From Pseudomonas cremoricolorata DSM 17059 = NBRC 16634 (GTDB lineage Bacteria; Pseudomonadota; Gammaproteobacteria; Pseudomonadales; Pseudomonadaceae), in the NCBI RefSeq assembly GCF_000425745.1, contig NZ_AUEA01000010.1, forward strand, positions 175,424 to 239,423: a stretch of DNA of 64,000 nucleotides, written 5' to 3'. The notes below the pieces were generated by a model. The model worked only from the letters and a program-made list of their open reading frames with translations, had not been told where the DNA came from and did no database searches. A program made the position numbers and the translations under genes. Shown here piece after piece: positions 18,356 to 28,466 of this stretch (positions are counted from its first letter, which is position 1; each line of letters begins with the position of its first letter).

Positions 18356-21109
18356 TCAGGACGCCCGTACGCCCTTGGCCGCCCAATGCTGGATCAGCTC
18401 ACGCAATTGCGACAGCTCGACCGGCTTGGCCATGTGCCCGTCCATGCCCGCCTGTCGCGCCCGCTCCTTGTGCTCGCTGAGGATGTGCGCGGTGAGTGCG
18501 ACCACCGGCGTGCGAGTGCGCTGGGTGGCCGCTTCCCACTCGCGCAGTTGCTCGGTGGCGGAAAAGCCATCGAGCACCGGCATTTCACAGTCCATCAGCA
18601 CCAGGTCGTAGTGTTGGGCCTTCATCGCCTGCAACGCTTCATCGCCGTTGCTGGCAGTGTCCGGCTCCAGGTTGAGTTTGCCGAGCATGCCGCGAATGAC
18701 CTTGGTCGAGATGCTGTTGTCTTCGGCGACCAGAATGCGGAAATCGCTGGGCAGCTCCAGTGGCGTCGGCGTGGTGCCGGGGGGCAGCGCTGCGGGGTGC
18801 TCGCGACCGCGCTGGGCCAGCTCCTCGGCGAGGGTGGTCTTGAGCGTGTACCCGGCCACCGGCTTGGCGAGGATGCGCTTGATTCCGGCATTGCGCGCGA
18901 TGATCTTGCTCGGGGCATTGCTGATGCCGGTAAGCATCACCACCAGAATGTCGTGGTTCAGGCTTGGGTCTTCCTTGATCTTGGTCGCCAGCTGTATGCC
19001 GGTCATCCCCGGCATGTTCTGGTCGAGCAGCACCACGTCGAAGTAGTCACGCAAGTGCGCCTTGGTGCGCAGCAGCGCCAGGGCTTCCTTGCCCGAGGCC
19101 ACCGCGCTGACGTTCATGCCCCAGGCCGTGCATTGCTGCACCAGCACCTTGCGGCAGGTGTCGTTGTCGTCCACCACCAGCACCCGCGCTTCGCGCAGCG
19201 AGCCGTCGAGGTCGGTGGCCGGCTGCTCCAGGCGGGCCGGATCGAGCGGCAGGGTCAGCCACAAGGTGTTGCCCGGAGCGCCCCCGGCCTTGATGCCGAA
19301 TTCGCCCTGCATCAGGCCAATCAGCTGCTTGGCGATGATCAGCCCGAGATGACCGCCCAGCTTGTTGCTGGAAAGGAAGTGCCGGCTGTGCAGCTCGGCC
19401 TGCAGCAAGGCTTCGCGCTCGGTGAGCGGCATGCTCTCGCCACTGTCCTGCACGCTGATGCGCAGACGCGGACCCTCGCTGCGCGAATCCAGCGCGGTCA
19501 TCAGCAGGATTTCGCCCTGGGCGGTGTTCTTCAGCGCGTTGTCCAGCAGGCTCGACAGCGCCTGACGCAGGCGCGTCGGGTCACCACTGATGACCTGCGG
19601 CACCTGCGGATGGGTGAAGCTGATCAGCTCGATGTTCTGCTGCTCGGCCTTGGCGCGGAAGATGTTCAGGCAGTCTTCGAGCAGGGCATTGAGGTCGAAC
19701 TGCACATCGTCCAGCTCGATCTGCCGCGACTCGAGCTTGGAGATGTCGAGGATCTCGTTGATCAGGGTGAGCAGTTCGTTGCCGGCGCTGTGGATGGTCT
19801 GCACGTAATCGCGTTGCTTGACCGACAGCGGGGTGCCGAGCAGCAGCTCGGTCATGCCCAGCACGCCGTTCATGGGGGTGCGGATTTCATGGCTGATCTT
19901 GGCCAGGAACTCGGCCTTGGCGTTGACCTCGGCATCGCTCGCCGCCAGCGCCCGGCTGGCGCGGAAACGCTCTTCGCTGATGCCGCGCAGGCGTCCGCCC
20001 ACCGCCAGGTTGAGCAGCAGCCCGCTGAGCAGGGTCAGCCCCAGCAGAATGAACAGCAACCACGGCGTGGGGGTGCGAGTCAGCCCCAGCAGCGCCGGCA
20101 GCAGCACCAGGCCACCGGTGCAGAACACCAGCATCGCCCAGGTGAACAGGCGGGCCGGGGCGTAGCCGCGATGCCAGTGGTAGATGCCGATGGCCAGCAT
20201 GCTCAGGCTGCTGACGGCGAGCAGGGCATAGGTGGTCAGGTTCAGCGGCAAGGTATCGATGAACAGCAGCACCAGGCCGCTCAGGCCGGTCACGACGATC
20301 TCGACCTGCAGCAGGCGCGCCAGGCGCGGTTCGGCGCAGGGCGCGAAATAGTGTTGGGTGAAATACAGCCCGGCCATGCCGGCGAGTACCAGCGTCAGGT
20401 AGGCCGCCGGGGTCTGCGCGCTGTGCCAGATGTTCCACCACGGCCCGCTGAGGTTGAGCAGAATCAAGGCACTGAGCAGCATCAGGCCGTGGTACAGCGC
20501 CAGGGTCAGCGCCGAGCTGGAACGCGCATTGGCGAAGCGCACCAGGTTGTCCAGGATGAGCATCAGCATGCCGCCGAACAGCACGCCGAACAGCAGCGGC
20601 TGGAACTGCTCGGCGGCAGCGACCGCAGCCGGTTCCAGGCTGATGGCGGGGCGCAACTGATGTTCCGAAACCAGCCGCAGGTAGACGTCTACCGGGCGTG
20701 TGCTGTTGGGCAGTGGCAATACATGGTCGCTGCCGCGCAGGGTGGGGCTGCTGTCTTCACTGTGCAGGCCATGGTGCAACTGGCGCAGCAGCCTGCCGTC
20801 CTCCAGGGCGTAGAGGTCGAGGCGGGAAAGATCGGGGGCGAAGATGCGCACCAACTGTTCCTGCTCGCCGGGTTCGAGCCGGTAATGCAGCCATAGCGCC
20901 TGTTCAGGCATCGCGGCATCGAGCTGGTCGAGTTGCAAGGGGGCGAACTGGTTGCGATAGCGCTCTGAGCGGACATCGCTCAGTTGCAGATTGGCCTGCT
21001 CGTCGAGCAGCACCGACCAGCCTGCGCCGTCGTCGGCCTGGGCCGGCAACAGGCAGAGCAGGGTCAGCAGGCTGACGAACAGGGCAATGGCAATCCGAAG
21101 CCGACGCAA
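18356..21109 (-). CDS. retS: Hybrid sensor kinase RetS
   Basis: A 917-residue membrane hybrid kinase. It has a signal segment, a periplasmic 7TMR-DISM sensor domain (about 30-165), seven helices (about 170-370), HisKA with [12 protein letters not shown] (H407), a HATPase domain with N524, and two receivers (D696 in LLDQNMPG, D840 in LMDCEMP). The G1 box reads DSGESM instead of D-x-G-x-G, so ATP use may be impaired. That would suit RetS, which acts mainly by binding GacS. Location beside purD is as in P. aeruginosa (PA4855-PA4856, from memory). The start is TTG 21109, set by AGGAAGGGA seven bases upstream; no ATG fits. Confidence 0.85.
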   Translation of the reverse strand: MRRLRIAIALFVSLLTLLCLLPAQADDGAGWSVLLDEQANLQLSDVRSERYRNQFAPLQLDQLDAAMPEQALWLHYRLEPGEQEQLVRIFAPDLSRLDLYALEDGRLLRQLHHGLHSEDSSPTLRGSDHVLPLPNSTRPVDVYLRLVSEHQLRPAISLEPAAVAAAEQFQPLLFGVLFGGMLMLILDNLVRFANARSSSALTLALYHGLMLLSALILLNLSGPWWNIWHSAQTPAAYLTLVLAGMAGLYFTQHYFAPCAEPRLARLLQVEIVVTGLSGLVLLFIDTLPLNLTTYALLAVSSLSMLAIGIYHWHRGYAPARLFTWAMLVFCTGGLVLLPALLGLTRTPTPWLLFILLGLTLLSGLLLNLAVGGRLRGISEERFRASRALAASDAEVNAKAEFLAKISHEIRTPMNGVLGMTELLLGTPLSVKQRDYVQTIHSAGNELLTLINEILDISKLESRQIELDDVQFDLNALLEDCLNIFRAKAEQQNIELISFTHPQVPQVISGDPTRLRQALSSLLDNALKNTAQGEILLMTALDSRSEGPRLRISVQDSGESMPLTEREALLQAELHSRHFLSSNKLGGHLGLIIAKQLIGLMQGEFGIKAGGAPGNTLWLTLPLDPARLEQPATDLDGSLREARVLVVDDNDTCRKVLVQQCTAWGMNVSAVASGKEALALLRTKAHLRDYFDVVLLDQNMPGMTGIQLATKIKEDPSLNHDILVVMLTGISNAPSKIIARNAGIKRILAKPVAGYTLKTTLAEELAQRGREHPAALPPGTTPTPLELPSDFRILVAEDNSISTKVIRGMLGKLNLEPDTASNGDEALQAMKAQHYDLVLMDCEMPVLDGFSATEQLREWEAATQRTRTPVVALTAHILSEHKERARQAGMDGHMAKPVELSQLRELIQHWAAKGVRAS

Positions 21110-21244
21110 GACGAAATCCCTTCCTAGCTCAGAGGCCGGACGGCCATCAATAGTGGCGCCGGCGAACCAACACAAGGGCCGCAAGGGCCCGGTCGGCACG
21201 CCGCAGGTCGCGCCAGCCAAGGCTGCGCGGCGCTGCGAGGGTGC

Positions 21245-22540
21245 TCAATCGTGGTGCTCGCCACGTTCGCGGGCGATGGCGCGGTAACCGATGTCGGTAC
21301 GGTAGAAGCTTTCTGCCCAGCTCACCAGCCCGGCCAGACGATAGGCATTGGCCTGGGCATCGGCAACCGACTTGCCCAGCGCCGTGGCGCACAGCACGCG
21401 ACCACCGTTGGCGACCACCTGACCGTCCTGCAAGGCGGTGCCGGCGTGGAACACTTTGCCATCGAGCTTGGCGGCGGCGTCCAGACCGTCGATCACCTGG
21501 CCTTTGCCGTAGTCACCGGGGTAACCACCGGCAGCCAGCACCACGCCCAGGCTCGGCTGTGGATTCCACTGCGCTTCGACCTTGTCCAGCGCCTTGGCGA
21601 AGGCCGCTTCCATCAACAGCACCAGGCTCGACTCCAGACGCAGCATGATCGGCTGGGTTTCCGGGTCGCCGAAGCGGCAGTTGAATTCGATGACCTTGGG
21701 GTTGCCTGCCTTGTCGATCATCAGCCCGGCATAGAGGAAGCCGGTGTAGACATTGCCTTCCTCGGCCATGCCACGCACGGTGGGCCAGATCACCTGGTCC
21801 ATCACCCGCTGGTGCACCTCGGCGGTGACCACCGGCGCAGGCGAATAGGCGCCCATGCCGCCGGTGTTGGGGCCGGTATCCTGGTTGCCGACGCGCTTGT
21901 GGTCCTGGCTGGTGGCCATGGGCAGCACGTTGTGACCATCGACCATGACGATGAAGCTGGCTTCCTCGCCGTCGAGGAACTCCTCGATCACCACCCGCGA
22001 ACCGGCGTCACCGAAGGCGTTGCCGGCGAGCATGTCGCGCACCGCGTCTTCGGCTTCCTGCAGAGTCATGGCGACGATCACGCCCTTGCCCGCAGCCAGG
22101 CCATCGGCCTTGATCACGATCGGCGCGCCTTTCTCGCGCAGGTAGGCCAGCGCCGGCTCGATCTCGGTGAAGTTCTGGTATTCGGCGGTGGGGATCTGGT
22201 GCCGCGCCAGGAAATCCTTGGCGAAGGCTTTCGAACCTTCCAGTTGGGCGGCCGCCTGGGTCGGGCCGAAGCAGTCCAGATTGCGGCGACGGAACAGATC
22301 GACCACGCCCGCCACCAGCGGCGCTTCCGGGCCGACGATGGTCATCTGCACGTTGCTTTGGGCGAAGTCGGCAAGCTGCTCGATGTCGGTCACGCCGATG
22401 GCGACGTTCTCGCACTTGGCCTCGATGGCGGTACCGGCGTTACCCGGCGCGACGAAGACCTTCTCGACCCGCGGGTCCTGCGCGACTTTCCAGGCCAGCG
22501 CGTGCTCACGACCGCCGCTGCCAATGATCAAAACTTTCAT
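21245..22540 (-). CDS. purD: Phosphoribosylamine-glycine ligase
   Basis: A 431-residue GARS of purine synthesis, which ligates glycine to phosphoribosylamine with ATP. The sequence shows MKVLIIGSGGREHALAWK at the N-terminus, the ATP-grasp DGLAAGKGVIVA loop, NTGGMGAYSPAP and EFNCRFGDPETQ. AAGGAG ahead of ATG 22540 sets the start. It lies downstream of purH across 163 bases that hold an imperfect inverted repeat, and upstream of retS. Confidence 0.96.
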   Translation of the reverse strand: MKVLIIGSGGREHALAWKVAQDPRVEKVFVAPGNAGTAIEAKCENVAIGVTDIEQLADFAQSNVQMTIVGPEAPLVAGVVDLFRRRNLDCFGPTQAAAQLEGSKAFAKDFLARHQIPTAEYQNFTEIEPALAYLREKGAPIVIKADGLAAGKGVIVAMTLQEAEDAVRDMLAGNAFGDAGSRVVIEEFLDGEEASFIVMVDGHNVLPMATSQDHKRVGNQDTGPNTGGMGAYSPAPVVTAEVHQRVMDQVIWPTVRGMAEEGNVYTGFLYAGLMIDKAGNPKVIEFNCRFGDPETQPIMLRLESSLVLLMEAAFAKALDKVEAQWNPQPSLGVVLAAGGYPGDYGKGQVIDGLDAAAKLDGKVFHAGTALQDGQVVANGGRVLCATALGKSVADAQANAYRLAGLVSWAESFYRTDIGYRAIARERGEHHD

Positions 22541-22559
22541 TACAGGCTCCTTCGGAGAA

Positions 22560-22683
22560 GCTACGAGCTGCAAGATTCAAGAAAAAGCGCTTTGCGTTTT
22601 CCTGCACCTATCAGCTCGGGGATTCATGAGGCTGCGGCTGCAAACCCAGGCGACTCGGCCTGCACGCGCTTGCAACTCGCAGC
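22560..22683. repeat. Imperfect inverted repeat between purH and purD
   Basis: GCTACGAGCTGCAAG at 22560-22574 matches, inverted and at 13 of 15 bases, the sequence at 22669-22683. Both copies are flanked by TTCAA-like bases. A related GCAAGCTTCAAG string occurs near the heptamer array at 25850-25940, so this looks like a dispersed extragenic repeat family of the genome. Copy number in the genome cannot be judged here. Confidence 0.45.
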
Positions 22684-22703
22684 TTGAAATTTGCCGCTCA
22701 AGA

Positions 22704-24311
<1,608 letters not shown>

Positions 24312-24340
24312 TTCGGATTCCATAACGCGGTGGAGTCAGC

Positions 24341-24374
24341 AAAAAAGGCGTCTCCGTTCGGGAGCCGCCTTTTC
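24341..24374 (-). terminator. Intrinsic terminator of the dusB-fis operon
   Basis: GC-rich stem AAAGGCG.TCTCC / GGAG.CGCCTTT with a short loop around 24355-24360, followed on the minus strand by a run of six T. It ends the fis transcript before purH. The A-run on the other side makes it look bidirectional. Confidence 0.85.
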
Positions 24375-24390
24375 TGGTTGGGATTCTGGC

Positions 24391-24711
24391 TTAGAGCAGA
24401 TCGTATTGCTTGAGCTTCTTGCGCAGGGTGCCGCGGTTGAGCCCGAGCATCTCGCTGGCTTTGGTCTGGTTGCCCTTGACGTAGTTCATCACGCTTTCCA
24501 GCAGCGGGGCCTCGACTTCGGAGAGCACCAGGTTGTACACATCCGTGACGGTTGCGCCTTCGAGGTGGGCGAAGTAGTTGTGCAGCGCCTTCTCGACGCT
24601 GTCGCGCAGGGTCTGACCCTCTTCGCTCGGCGTGTTGAGGTGCTGTTTGAGGTTGGCGTTGTCGCTCACGGGCGTTGTTCCACTCACTAATGTCTCGGTC
24701 ATCATGGTCAT
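24391..24711 (-). CDS. fis: DNA-binding protein Fis
   Basis: A 106-residue nucleoid protein. The C-terminal helix-turn-helix region [23 protein letters not shown] is nearly identical in all Fis proteins, and the central helices precede it ([19 protein letters not shown]). It bends DNA and adjusts rRNA, recombination and growth-phase genes. Its ATG overlaps the dusB stop (ATGA, 24708-24711), the conserved dusB-fis operon. AAGGGG upstream lies within dusB. Confidence 0.95.
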   Translation of the reverse strand: MTMMTETLVSGTTPVSDNANLKQHLNTPSEEGQTLRDSVEKALHNYFAHLEGATVTDVYNLVLSEVEAPLLESVMNYVKGNQTKASEMLGLNRGTLRKKLKQYDLL

Positions 24712-25721
24712 GCGGCCACCCCTTGTTCGTCCTCTGTGCCAAGGCTCTGTCGACGCTCCTGAAAGTACGCGGCAACGTCATCGTGCTGTGCCTGCGGGTC
24801 TTGCAGTGCGTTGAACCGGGCGCGGAATTCCTTGCCGCCGGGTCGGGTCGCCAGATACCAGCCCACATGCTTGCGGGCTATGCGTACGCCCATCACCTCG
24901 CCATAGAACGCATGCAGCGCGCCTAGGTGCTCCAGCAGGATGCGTTGCACTTCGTCCAGAGTCGGCGCCGGCAGATGCTCGCCGGTGCGCAGGAAGTGTT
25001 CGATCTCGCGGAAGATCCACGGCCGGCCTTGTGCAGCACGGCCGATCAGCAGGCCATCGACACCAGTGGCCTGCAGCACGGCACGGGCTTTTTCGGGCGA
25101 GGTGATGTCGCCATTGGCGAACACCGGAATCGACACCGCCTGGCCGATGGCCGCGATGGTGTCGTACTCGGCGTCGCCGGTGTACAGGTCGGCCCGGGTC
25201 CGGCCATGCACGGCCAGGGCCTGAATACCGGCTTGTTCCGCGATCTTCGCCACGGTTATGCCGTTCTTGTTCGCCCGGTCCCAGCCGGTGCGAATCTTCA
25301 AGGTCACAGGGACGTCCACCGCGCCGACGACGGCGTGGAGAATGTCGTGGACCAGGCTTTCATCTTTCAATAAAGCAGAGCCTGCGGCTTTGTTGCAGAC
25401 TTTTTTCGCCGGGCAGCCCATGTTGATATCGATGATCTGCGCGCCGGCCTCGACGTTGGCCCGGGCCGCAGCCGCCAGCATCTGCGCATCGCCCCCGGCG
25501 ATCTGCACCGAGCGCGGCTCGGGATCACCTTCGTGGATGCGGCGCAGACGTGACTTGCGGCTGTTCCACAGGCTCATGTCGCTGGTGACCATCTCCGACA
25601 CCACCATGCCGGCGCCCAGGCGTTGGCAAAGCGTACGGAAAGGCTGGTCGGTGACCCCGGCCATGGGCGCAAGGATCAGGTTGTTCTTCAGTGTGTAAGG
25701 GCCGATGCGTACCGCCGACAT
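24708..25721 (-). CDS. dusB: tRNA-dihydrouridine synthase B
   Basis: A 337-residue FMN enzyme that reduces uridine in the tRNA D-loop. Motifs are [34 protein letters not shown] with the catalytic Cys, KIRTGWD, VHGRTR and [10 protein letters not shown]. The start at [11 protein letters not shown] fits other DusB proteins; the open extension to 25868 runs into repeat DNA. First gene of the dusB-fis operon. Confidence 0.95.
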   Translation of the reverse strand: MSAVRIGPYTLKNNLILAPMAGVTDQPFRTLCQRLGAGMVVSEMVTSDMSLWNSRKSRLRRIHEGDPEPRSVQIAGGDAQMLAAAARANVEAGAQIIDINMGCPAKKVCNKAAGSALLKDESLVHDILHAVVGAVDVPVTLKIRTGWDRANKNGITVAKIAEQAGIQALAVHGRTRADLYTGDAEYDTIAAIGQAVSIPVFANGDITSPEKARAVLQATGVDGLLIGRAAQGRPWIFREIEHFLRTGEHLPAPTLDEVQRILLEHLGALHAFYGEVMGVRIARKHVGWYLATRPGGKEFRARFNALQDPQAQHDDVAAYFQERRQSLGTEDEQGVAA

Positions 25722-25891
25722 AGGTGTTCCCTGTTGTGGGGCCGAATCATTGGAGTTCGAAAAAGGGTGGGCATGATACCCGCTCTCGATGACTGGATAA
25801 AGATGGAGTTGGATAAAATGTGAGCAGTTGGCCGGGGCCAACTGCCAGCGGCAAGTTGCAAGCTTCAAGCGACAAGCGGCTCTGCTTTTCT

Positions 25892-25940
25892 CTTGCAGCT
25901 TGCAGCTTGCAGCTTGCAGCTTGCAGCTTGCAGCTTGCAG
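25892..25940. repeat. Seven tandem copies of the heptamer CTTGCAG
   Basis: Seven perfect contiguous copies of CTTGCAG, preceded by degenerate GCAAGCTTCAAGCGACAAGC-like units and followed by CTCTCAG. The array lies between the start of dusB and the end of the DUF3426 gene. A seven-base unit in non-coding DNA is expected to vary in number between strains by slippage. Confidence 0.9.
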
Positions 25941-25980
25941 CTCTCAGCTTCCGTGCCGAGCAGCCGCAGCGCAGCAGCGG

Positions 25981-27372
25981 CTACTCGGCCCGAAAGCTGA
26001 GGCTGTAGTTCACCGCCTTGGGCCCAGGATCGAGGATGTCCAGGGCGATGTGGATCGGCGTCTGGCTGGGCATGTCGCCGCGTCCGGCCAGCTCGCCCGA
26101 CAAGTATTCGCTGGGCTTGAAGCGGCGGCTGGCGATTAGCTGGCCGTTGAGGTCGGCGAAGCGCAGTTCCAGCTGCGGGAACGGCTGGCTGAACGGCGCG
26201 CGGTTGTAGATGATCGCGTCGACGATCAGCGCGCCCTTGAAGTCCGGATGGCTGCGCACCACCAGGTTGCTGCTCTTGATCCGATCCACGTCGATGCGGG
26301 TCGGTACGCTGCAGCCGAACATCGGGCAGACCTGCTGGAACAGCGGCCGGTAGCGGTCCTGGCGGGCCAGTCCGTCGAAATGGTAGATCACGTACTGCGC
26401 GCCCAGGCCGGCCAGGGCCAGCAGGCACAGCAGCCCCCACAGCAGGCGGCGGCCCCAGCGCGGTGGCTCGGGTTGCCAGTCCAGCTGCAGCGGGTCATCG
26501 AGCACATCGATCAGCGGTTCCTTGTAGGCGCCGCGGCCCGGTCGCGCGGCGAGGCTGGGCTCCAGGCGCTCGCCGTCGCTGTCGTGTTCATGCAGCCGTT
26601 CGCCATCCTCGTCGTCATGCGCCGACAGGCGGTCGCGGGCGGGGGTGTCGTCCAGTGCGCTGAGTCCGGCTGTGGCCTGCGCGGCATCGTCGCGCTCAAG
26701 GCGCCCCAGGCGCGGCTCCTGCTGCGCGTCCGGCGAGGGCGCCAGGCCCAGCGGCTGGTAGGCGTCAGCGGTGTGCAGGCCCAGGGTCGGTTCGGTGCGT
26801 GCTCGAGCCTCGTCCGGCGCCTCGAGGGCGTCGTCTTCGTGCAGGGTCGGCACGGGCGCGAAGGGCACTTGCGGCTCCTCCGGGTGCGCCTCGGTGGCGG
26901 TGCCGAACGGCTCGTGTGGCTGATCGTCGAGGCTGTGATCGTCACGCCGCGCCTGCAGCGGCGCCGTGCCTTGCGCGGCTTCGTCAGGGCGCGGCGGGTG
27001 GCGGCGTTCTAGGCTGGCCAGGGCCTGATCGAGGTCGAGGGCATCCAGCGCCAGGGTGGTGGCTTCCCAGTCGGCCTGGGTCGGCCTGGCCGGGGCCACT
27101 GGCAGCGGCGGTACGCTGACCGGGCTCGGCGCGCTGCTGCTGAGGTCAGCGACCGAGGCCTGTTCAGCGGCCCCAGCGGCGAGCGCCAACGGCGCTGCCA
27201 GGGACGGGTCGAGGGTCGCCGCCTGGCTTTGTTCGAGCAACTGCCGGGCCGCGTTGAACACGTGCAGGCAATGGCCGCAACGGACCACACCGCGGGCCAC
27301 GCTCAGCTGCTGGTGGGTGACCTTGAAGCGCGTCTGGCACTGCGGGCACTGGGTGACGAAACTGTCGGTCAT
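25981..27372 (-). CDS. Zinc-ribbon DUF3426 membrane protein
   Basis: A 463-residue protein. The N-terminal MJ0042-type zinc ribbon (CPQCQTRFKV to CGHCLHVF, residues 9-39) is followed by a long acidic low-complexity linker (about 50-300), a single membrane helix (WGLLCLLALAGLGAQYVIYHF) and a C-terminal DUF3426 domain (about 340-463, with a C-P-x4-C pair and SHPDFKGALIVDAIIYNRAPFSQPFP). The function is unknown; related proteins usually follow prmA, as here (21 bases). It is much longer than minimal family members because of the linker. Confidence 0.8.
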   Translation of the reverse strand: MTDSFVTQCPQCQTRFKVTHQQLSVARGVVRCGHCLHVFNAARQLLEQSQAATLDPSLAAPLALAAGAAEQASVADLSSSAPSPVSVPPLPVAPARPTQADWEATTLALDALDLDQALASLERRHPPRPDEAAQGTAPLQARRDDHSLDDQPHEPFGTATEAHPEEPQVPFAPVPTLHEDDALEAPDEARARTEPTLGLHTADAYQPLGLAPSPDAQQEPRLGRLERDDAAQATAGLSALDDTPARDRLSAHDDEDGERLHEHDSDGERLEPSLAARPGRGAYKEPLIDVLDDPLQLDWQPEPPRWGRRLLWGLLCLLALAGLGAQYVIYHFDGLARQDRYRPLFQQVCPMFGCSVPTRIDVDRIKSSNLVVRSHPDFKGALIVDAIIYNRAPFSQPFPQLELRFADLNGQLIASRRFKPSEYLSGELAGRGDMPSQTPIHIALDILDPGPKAVNYSLSFRAE

Positions 27373-27393
27373 GCGGCGATCCGGGGGAGGGAG

Positions 27394-28287
27394 TTAGACG
27401 GAAGTGGCGACGCGCCGGCGGCCACTGATACGCACCCAGCCATCGCGCTCGACGATCGGGTCGAGGTCGAAGGCCTGGGCATACGCAGCGGCCACTTCCT
27501 CACCCTGTTCGGCGAGGATGCCCGACAGCGCCAGCAGGCCATCTTCGCGCACCAGCGTAGCCAGCTGGGGCGCCAGCGACACCAGCGGTCCGGCGAGGAT
27601 GTTGGCGACGAGTACGTCGGCCTGCATGGCCGGCATCTGCTCGGGCAGGTAAAGCGCCAAGCGCTGCTCGGCGATGCCGTTGCGCCCGGCGTTGTCGCGC
27701 GAAGCTTCCAGCGCTTGCACGTCGATGTCGGTGCCTACCGCCTCACGGGCGCCGAGCAACAGGGCGGCAATGGCGAGAATGCCCGAGCCGCAGCCAAAGT
27801 CCAGCACCTGAACGCCTTCCAGCGCCTGGCCGTCGAGCCATTCCAGGCACAGTGCGGTGGTCGGGTGGGTGCCGGTGCCAAAGGCCAGGCCGGGATCGAG
27901 CAGCAGGTTCACCGCGTCGGCCTGCGGCGCTTCATGCCAGCTCGGCACGATCCACAGGCGCTCGCCGAAGCGCATCGGCTGGAATCCGTCCATCCAGCTG
28001 CGTTCCCAGTCCTGATCTTCGATGACTTCGGCCTGGTGCTCGGGCAGCGCGGCGCCGGTCAGCAGTTGCAGATGCGCGAACACCGCCTGCGGCTCGGCCT
28101 CGGCCTCGAACAGCGCCAGCAGGTGGGTGTTGGACCACAGCGGCGTGGTGTTGAGGTCGGGTTCGAAGATCGGCTGGTCTTCGGCATCCATGAAGGTCAC
28201 GGATACTGCGCCCACTTCCAGCAGCGCATCTTCGTAGGTTTCGGCTTGTTCCGGGCTGATGGCCAGACGTACTTGCAGCCAGGGCAT
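27394..28287 (-). CDS. prmA: Ribosomal protein L11 methyltransferase
   Basis: A 297-residue methyltransferase that trimethylates L11. N-terminal substrate-binding domain [16 protein letters not shown], linker with [13 protein letters not shown], and SAM motif [20 protein letters not shown] with [15 protein letters not shown] precedes ATG 28287. It is divergent from the toxin-like gene, with 179 bases between the starts. Confidence 0.96.
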   Translation of the reverse strand: MPWLQVRLAISPEQAETYEDALLEVGAVSVTFMDAEDQPIFEPDLNTTPLWSNTHLLALFEAEAEPQAVFAHLQLLTGAALPEHQAEVIEDQDWERSWMDGFQPMRFGERLWIVPSWHEAPQADAVNLLLDPGLAFGTGTHPTTALCLEWLDGQALEGVQVLDFGCGSGILAIAALLLGAREAVGTDIDVQALEASRDNAGRNGIAEQRLALYLPEQMPAMQADVLVANILAGPLVSLAPQLATLVREDGLLALSGILAEQGEEVAAAYAQAFDLDPIVERDGWVRISGRRRVATSV

Positions 28288-28466
28288 GGCGGGCACCTTA
28301 GGGAAATCGATGGGACAGCCGCGTGGGCTGTGCAAAGCGCGCAGTCTACGCCAGGCGCAGGGGAATGTGGAGCACGCAGGGCAACGCCTCTCAGCAATAG
28401 ATAGCGCCTTTAGAGGCGGTGCGAGGCGCAGCGTTGCCACCCCGTCCATCACCCGGAGCATCCGCT

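Noticed and set aside
18344..20896. An 850-codon open frame on the plus strand
   Set aside because: It is fully antisense to retS, has His/Gln/Arg-rich composition typical of reversed high-GC codons, and shows no domain or ribosome binding site.
25892..25940. CRISPR-like array
   Set aside because: The units are seven contiguous bases with no spacers, so this is a simple tandem repeat.
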